A stretch of DNA of 27,940 bases from Muribaculaceae bacterium. GTDB lineage: Bacteria > Bacteroidota > Bacteroidia > Bacteroidales > Muribaculaceae. Positions 24,014 to 27,940 of the stretch are shown here, in pieces. The notes under the pieces are model-generated. The model did no database searches, was not told the DNA's origin, and saw only the letters and a program-made list of their open reading frames with translations. The position numbers and the translations under genes were made by a program. Each line of letters starts with the position of its first letter. Position 1 is the first letter of the stretch. Location of the stretch: positions 1 to 27,940 of the forward strand of contig VSPN01000038.1 of the NCBI GenBank assembly GCA_009775355.1, in the 5' to 3' direction.

Positions 24014-24942
24014 TGAAATCCTGGAAATCGCTTTTATGTGTGTGCGCCCTCCTGCCGGCGCTTCCGGCTCTGGCCGGTGACTCGATTCCGTCGCCCGGGG
24101 CTGTTCCGTCAGGAAAGTATGTCTTTGTCCCGGACTCGCTTCAGGATGATGTGATCCGCCTGCTCGACGGCCATTCCAAGGTTGTCGACGATCTCAACCG
24201 TCTCGACCCCGACGAGATGACCGTCTTCAAGGGTGACACGGTGCCGATGGTGCTCCGCTCGATCAATCTCGGACGTTATGACCGCGGTCTCTCTAATTTC
24301 CTTTATATACCCAAAGGAGTGTGGACCATAGGCTTGACTGCCTCTTACGGCGAACTCGGCACCGAGGATCTCGATATTTTCGGACTCATCTCTGATGTCG
24401 ATATCAGGGCGCATGCCTTTTCGATCAAACCCTACCTTCAGTATTTTGTAAGAAACAATCTTGCTGTCGGTCTCCGCTTCGGTTATTACAATGCCAAGGG
24501 CCAGGTAGATTCTTTCCATGTCAGCGTAATGGATGATCTCAATTTCGACTTGCGCGACATAATGTACAGGTCGGAGTCTTATTCGGCCGCGCTGACCCTC
24601 TCGCAGTATCTGGGGCTGACGCGTCGCGGGCGCTTCGGGGTGTTCAACGAGATCGAACTGTCGTTTGAGACCGGCAACAGTGAGTTCCGCCGTCCCTACA
24701 ACGGCGAGCCGGAGGTGACCTACACCACATCGACCGAGGCGCAGCTCAATTTCTCGCCGGGTGTGCAGGTGTTTATCATGAAGAATGTGGCGTTTCACGT
24801 TTCGTTCGGAGTGTTCGGATTCTATTTCCGCAATGAGAAGCAGCGCGAGAACGATGAGCCAGCCGGCAACCGCTTCTCCTCAGGCGCGAACTTCCGGTTT
24901 AATATTTTCAACATTAATTTCGGCATTGCCGTCAATCTGTAA
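24013..24942 (+). CDS. Small outer-membrane beta-barrel protein, second paralog
   Basis: The ATG at 24013 shares one base with the upstream stop (TGATG); a GTG at 24010 is less likely. The 309-residue protein has a signal peptide (MKSWKSLLCVCALLPALPALA). It repeats the plan of its neighbour: YIPKGVWTIGLTASYG, NNLAVGLRFGYYNAKG, RGRFGVFNEIELSFETG and a terminal strand NIFNINFGIAVNL. The N-terminal periplasmic part is longer (about 95 residues). The shared [FY]IPKGxW, FGxFNEI and SxNFRxN motifs show descent from a common gene. Function unknown; two non-identical barrels may act together or serve different lipoproteins. Confidence 0.8.
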   Translation: MKSWKSLLCVCALLPALPALAGDSIPSPGAVPSGKYVFVPDSLQDDVIRLLDGHSKVVDDLNRLDPDEMTVFKGDTVPMVLRSINLGRYDRGLSNFLYIPKGVWTIGLTASYGELGTEDLDIFGLISDVDIRAHAFSIKPYLQYFVRNNLAVGLRFGYYNAKGQVDSFHVSVMDDLNFDLRDIMYRSESYSAALTLSQYLGLTRRGRFGVFNEIELSFETGNSEFRRPYNGEPEVTYTTSTEAQLNFSPGVQVFIMKNVAFHVSFGVFGFYFRNEKQRENDEPAGNRFSSGANFRFNIFNINFGIAVNL

Positions 24943-24951
24943 GCAAGCCTT

Positions 24952-26544
24952 ATGTATAAACTGTGCAGACTCTCCGCGGCCGTCGTTGCCCTCCTGGCGA
25001 CGCTGTTGCTGCCGGGCTGTATCAAGAATGATATTCCTTATCCGCGCATACCGCAGCTGATACTCGCCATCGCCGCAGAGGGTGAGTCGAAGTCCGCCTA
25101 TATTGATTCGCTCTCTTTCGAGGTAGACATATATCTTGACGAGACGACCGACATCAGGAATGTGCGATTCTCCGAATACCGCATATCGGATGAGGCCGTG
25201 TCTGATCCGGATCTCCGCGAGGGTGTCTACGATCTGACGACTCCTCTTTATGTCACGCTGTCGCGTTTTCAGGAATATCCATGGGAGATCATCGCCCATC
25301 AGGAGATTGAGCGATATTTCGAAGTGCTCGGCGAGATCGGCGCGAGTGTGATCGACCCCGCAGGTCATCGCGTCATTGTCAATATGCCGATGGGAACTGA
25401 TCTTTCCGATCTCACACTGACCCGTGTCAAGCTCGGTCCGGAGGGGATCACGCAGTTGTCGCCCGACTTGCGGCCCGGACCGATCGACCTTCTTTACCCG
25501 ATGAGGGTGGAGGTGACTTGCCACGGGCGCACGGAAATATGGACCGTCTACGCCCAGCTCTCGGAGACGGTTGTCAACACCACGCGTGTCGATGCGTGGT
25601 CGCAGGTGATCTGGGCGTATGGCGACGGCCTTGCCGGCACTGACAACGGTTTCGAGTACCGTCGGTCTTCCGATACGGAGTGGATTCCGGTTCCCGATGA
25701 GTATGTCACGCGTTCGCAGGGTGTCTTCTCATGCTTCATTCCCCACCTTGAACCGCTCACGGAGTATGCCGTGCGGGCAGTGTCGGGCGAGGATGTCGGC
25801 AATCAGGTGCTTGTCACGACTCAGGCCACAGCCGATATTCCCGACGGAAACTTCGACCAGTGGTGTCAGGAAACCGCTATGGGAGGCAAGCTGATGTGGT
25901 GTCCCTGGGATGCCGGAGGTGAGCAGTACTGGGGCACGGGCAACGGCGGCTCTATCACGCTCGATGTCAACCTCACGCAGCCCACCGGTCATACTGCCAC
26001 CGGTTCAGGCCGCGCGGCCCGCTGCGAGTCTCTGTTTGTCGGATTCCCAGGCATCGGTAAGCTCGGATCGGGTTCGATCTATACCGGTAAGTATCTTGAG
26101 ACCGACGGCATGAACGGCATTCTCGCTTTCGGACGTCCCTGGAATCTGCGTCCCACCAGACTGAAAGGGTATTTCCAGTATACGTCGGCGACTATAGATT
26201 ATGCCTCTGCCGAATATGCATCGCTTAAGGGGCAGCCCGATACATGTCATATATATGTGGCGCTGACCGACTGGACAGCTCCATATGAGATCCGGACCAA
26301 CCCGGCGAAGCGTAGCCTCTTCGACAAGAACGCCTCTTATGTCATAGCATACGGCGAACTTGTGTTCAGCGGCAGGATGGACTCCTATCAGCCTTTCGAG
26401 ATCAAACTCGATTATCGCGACACTTCCGAGGTGCCGACATATATGCAGATCACTTGCACCGCGTCGAAATATGGCGACTACTTCACCGGCGGCAACGGCT
26501 CGCTTCTATATGTCGACCAGTTCTCATTTGATTACGATTACTGA
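24952..26544 (+). CDS. PCMD domain lipoprotein
   Basis: The protein has 530 residues. ALLATLLLPGC is the lipobox with Cys23, followed by IKNDIPYPRI, the usual N-terminus of PCMD lipoproteins in Bacteroidales. Two beta-rich regions (about residues 35-205) precede a fibronectin-like domain (SQVIWAYGDGLAGTDNGFEYR ... EPLTEYAVRA). From about residue 296 (IPDGNFDQW) comes the PCMD domain: SIYTGKYLETDGMNGILAFGRPW, CHIYVALTDWTAPYEIRTNPAKRSLFD, ITCTASKYGDYFTGGNGSLLYVDQFSFDYD. Unlike the three earlier lipoproteins it has no DUF4493 domain. It follows the second barrel gene by 9 bases. Glycan binding or processing is possible from the domain name only; no catalytic residues are established. Confidence 0.9.
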   Translation: MYKLCRLSAAVVALLATLLLPGCIKNDIPYPRIPQLILAIAAEGESKSAYIDSLSFEVDIYLDETTDIRNVRFSEYRISDEAVSDPDLREGVYDLTTPLYVTLSRFQEYPWEIIAHQEIERYFEVLGEIGASVIDPAGHRVIVNMPMGTDLSDLTLTRVKLGPEGITQLSPDLRPGPIDLLYPMRVEVTCHGRTEIWTVYAQLSETVVNTTRVDAWSQVIWAYGDGLAGTDNGFEYRRSSDTEWIPVPDEYVTRSQGVFSCFIPHLEPLTEYAVRAVSGEDVGNQVLVTTQATADIPDGNFDQWCQETAMGGKLMWCPWDAGGEQYWGTGNGGSITLDVNLTQPTGHTATGSGRAARCESLFVGFPGIGKLGSGSIYTGKYLETDGMNGILAFGRPWNLRPTRLKGYFQYTSATIDYASAEYASLKGQPDTCHIYVALTDWTAPYEIRTNPAKRSLFDKNASYVIAYGELVFSGRMDSYQPFEIKLDYRDTSEVPTYMQITCTASKYGDYFTGGNGSLLYVDQFSFDYDY

Positions 26545-26560
26545 TCCGATTACGATTACT
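26530..26560 (+). repeat. 13-base direct repeat across a stop codon
   Basis: GATTACGATTACT occurs at 26530-26542 and again at 26548-26560, separated by GATCC. The first copy contains the end of the PCMD lipoprotein gene (its last T starts the TGA); the second fills the short gap before the PAP2 gene. Confidence 0.9.
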
Positions 26561-26561
26561 T

Positions 26562-27179
26562 ATGATGAAACCTTTCTTATATATATATATAATCCTGTTT
26601 GCGCTGGCGTCGGTCACATTTTCTCCTGTGACTGCCGCCGCGCAGTCTTTTGCGCCGGCTTCTGAACCGGTCGGTGCCGGGACTTTCCACCGCACTTCCG
26701 CTCAGAAGGGAGTGAAAGTGTCAACCGACGTGCTCGCTCTTGCGTTGCCCGCCTCCGCCCTTGTCGGTGCTCTCGTCCAGAAAGACTGGCAGGGACTTCT
26801 GCAGGGTGTCGAGACTGCCGCCGCTACGGCTGCCGCCACGTATATACTGAAGTACACGGTCAAGGAGCGGCGTCCCGACGGTTCGGACCTGCATTCCTTC
26901 CCCTCGGGGCATACTGCTGTGTCGTTTGCGACAGCGGCATGGCTGCAACGTCGTTACGGATGGGCTTACGGCGCGCCGGCATATGCCTTGGCCTGTTATG
27001 TGGGGTGGGGGAGATGCTATTCGAAGAAGCATTATTGGTATGACGTGCTTGCCGGTGCGGCAATCGGAGCCGGAAGTGCCTATATCTTCACACGTCCTTT
27101 CGCTAAGAAACACAACCTTCAGGTGTCGCCCGTAACAGACGGTTCCAACATCGGCGTATATGCCTCATTCGAATTCTGA
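26562..27179 (+). CDS. PAP2 family phosphatase
   Basis: The protein has 205 residues; ATG codons at 26562 and 26565 are both possible starts. An N-terminal hydrophobic segment (YIYIILFALASVTFSPVTAAA) is a signal peptide or anchor. The PAP2 motifs are present: K97 with RP at 104-105 (KYTVKERRP), PSGH at 114-117, and GRCYSKKHYWYD with Arg151, His157 and Asp161. The last motif has Gly where Ser is usual before Arg. Members remove phosphate from undecaprenyl diphosphate, lipid A or phosphatidate outside the cytoplasm; the substrate here is open. The last residues (IGVYASFEF) look like an outer-membrane terminal strand. It lies 17 bases after the PCMD gene and 7 bases before the lipid kinase. Confidence 0.88.
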   Translation: MMKPFLYIYIILFALASVTFSPVTAAAQSFAPASEPVGAGTFHRTSAQKGVKVSTDVLALALPASALVGALVQKDWQGLLQGVETAAATAAATYILKYTVKERRPDGSDLHSFPSGHTAVSFATAAWLQRRYGWAYGAPAYALACYVGWGRCYSKKHYWYDVLAGAAIGAGSAYIFTRPFAKKHNLQVSPVTDGSNIGVYASFEF

Positions 27180-27186
27180 CCACGCC

Positions 27187-27585
27187 ATGTCTAAACTGAG
27201 AAAACGGATTTTCGCCTTCCGCTGCGCCGGTGTCGGAATCTATCGCTTCTTTCGCGACGAGACTCACCCTAAGATCCATCTCTTCGCCACCGTGTGTGTG
27301 ATTGCTGCGGGTGCTTTCTTTGGCGTCTCCCCACTGGAATGGTGTCTGCTTCTGATCTGCATAGGCGGCGTTCTGATGGGAGAGGCCGTCAACAGTGCTG
27401 TCGAGAAACTCGCCGACCGTATCACGCGGGAGCATGATCCCCTTATTGGCGCTGCAAAAGACATCGCCGCAGGTGCTGTACTCATGTTTGTCTGTGCCGC
27501 TGTCGCTGTCGGACTCATAATTTTCATACCTAAAATTGTCGGTTTCTTCTCCTCTGCGGTGTGGTTTTGGGTCTTTGACGCATGA
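27187..27585 (+). CDS. dgkA: Diacylglycerol/undecaprenol kinase family protein
   Basis: From the ATG at 27187 the protein has 132 residues, typical of the family; an ATG at 27160 would overlap the PAP2 gene. Three membrane helices are visible. The active-site run GEAVNSAVEKLADRI has Glu66, Asn69 and Glu73 at the spacing of E. coli Glu69, Asn72 and Glu76, and AAKD (Asp91) follows. Proteobacterial DgkA phosphorylates diacylglycerol, whereas the Gram-positive homologue phosphorylates undecaprenol; which applies here cannot be read from sequence. Pairing with a PAP2 phosphatase suggests lipid-carrier or phospholipid recycling. It closes the operon. Confidence 0.92.
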   Translation: MSKLRKRIFAFRCAGVGIYRFFRDETHPKIHLFATVCVIAAGAFFGVSPLEWCLLLICIGGVLMGEAVNSAVEKLADRITREHDPLIGAAKDIAAGAVLMFVCAAVAVGLIIFIPKIVGFFSSAVWFWVFDA

Positions 27586-27623
27586 TTTCTCGCCGTTCGA
27601 CGTGTGATTCATCGCTGTTCGAC
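27583..27623 (+). repeat. Imperfect 19-base tandem repeat after dgkA
   Basis: TGATTTCTCGCCGTTCGAC (27583-27601) and TGATTCATCGCTGTTCGAC (27605-27623) differ at three positions. The first copy begins with the dgkA stop codon. Confidence 0.8.
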
Positions 27624-27684
27624 ACTTTATTTTGTGTTCACATCGCGAGAAAACCTCCTTTTTGAAGTCGTCTGAAAGATTTTT

Positions 27685-27728
27685 TTGTCGGTTTTCGGAT
27701 TATTTTTCCGGGAACCGACAATTTTTTC
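27685..27728 (+). terminator. Rho-independent terminator of the DUF4493/PCMD operon
   Basis: TTGTCGGTT (27685-27693) pairs with AACCGACAA (27713-27721). The stem continues inward by two T-G wobbles and CGG/CCG, then a nine-base loop. TTTTTTCT follows. Confidence 0.88.
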
Positions 27729-27767
27729 TCCTTCGATCACTCCCGATTTTATGTTTTATAACATCCA

Positions 27768-27784
27768 ATTAACAGTCATTAACA
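27768..27784 (+). repeat. Two ATTAACA copies spaced ten bases apart
   Basis: ATTAACA at 27768-27774 and 27778-27784 lie one helical turn apart in an AT-rich stretch, about 85 bases upstream of the next promoter. They could be a regulator site; the rest of 27729-27867 shows nothing else. Confidence 0.35.
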
Positions 27785-27867
27785 TTAATATACATATTTT
27801 AATCTCATTCATTTACAATAAGATAAACCGATAAAAACGCTTTTTTGCGAAAAATGTTCAGACAAAA

Positions 27868-27899
27868 TTTGCACAGCGGCGATTTTTGCCCTAATTTTG
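27868..27899 (+). promoter_or_regulatory. Promoter for a gene beyond the window
   Basis: TTTG (27868-27871), a 20-base spacer and TAATTTTG (27892-27899) match both consensus elements at ideal spacing. TTTGC (27896-27900) can pair with GCAAA (27905-27909) right at the expected transcript start. Confidence 0.75.
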
Positions 27900-27915
27900 C
27901 AATCGCAAATCGGAA

Positions 27916-27940
27916 ATGACAACGCCGAAAGCCAAGCCTG
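27916..27940 (+). CDS. Possible start of the next gene, truncated by window end
   Basis: An ATG 16 bases after the promoter opens a frame reading MTTPKAKP up to the window end. Only eight codons are visible, so neither the gene nor its start is certain; the true start may lie further downstream. Confidence 0.25.

Overview
The window looks like chromosomal DNA from a Bacteroidales gut bacterium, most likely Muribaculaceae or a close relative. The reasons are: promoters of the Bacteroidetes type (a -7 box TAnnTTTG, sometimes with TTTG about 20 bases upstream), start sites without Shine-Dalgarno sequences, lipoprotein families largely confined to Bacteroidetes (DUF4493, PCMD, DUF4923), a eukaryote-type glycogen branching enzyme, and GC-rich codon use. 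The family assignment is an inference from gene content. I see no tRNA, rRNA, CRISPR array, transposase or phage gene.

Layout. (1) 1-1673: the 3' part of a large secreted adhesin-like protein. (2) 1745-4346: efp with a promoter and a strong 5' hairpin, then a family 2 glycosyltransferase overlapping a RadC/JAB-domain gene, closed by a terminator. (3) 4516-5422: a small one-helix membrane protein on the minus strand, then a good promoter, a roughly 300-base non-coding region with stem-loops, and a small XRE-like DNA-binding protein. (4) 9059 down to 5644 (minus): ADP-ribosylglycohydrolase, menA and dnaB in one tight unit. (5) 15033 down to 9193 (minus): an ATPase with a TOPRIM-like DUF4435 region, glgB, cmk, ispH and tadA, with gaps of -4 to about 50 bases, so probably one operon. 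(6) 15128-15763: ribE with its own promoter and terminator, divergent from block 5. (7) 15883-16725 (minus): a DUF4923 protein. (8) 17005-27585: an eight-gene plus-strand operon ending at a terminator.

Block 8 is the most distinctive part. It encodes three consecutive DUF4493 lipoproteins, two paralogous small outer-membrane beta-barrel proteins, a fourth lipoprotein with a PCMD domain, then a PAP2 phosphatase and a DgkA-type lipid kinase. Most genes overlap or nearly touch. The three DUF4493 proteins share an N-terminal plan but carry different C-terminal modules, two of which have clearly lower GC than the rest of their genes. I read this as a surface apparatus in which lipid-anchored proteins display variable outer modules, probably assembled with the two barrels. 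Its function is not known to me, and the glycan-binding or pilus-like roles suggested below are inference.

All coordinates, hairpins and GC counts were worked out by eye from the sequence; no database search or folding program was run.
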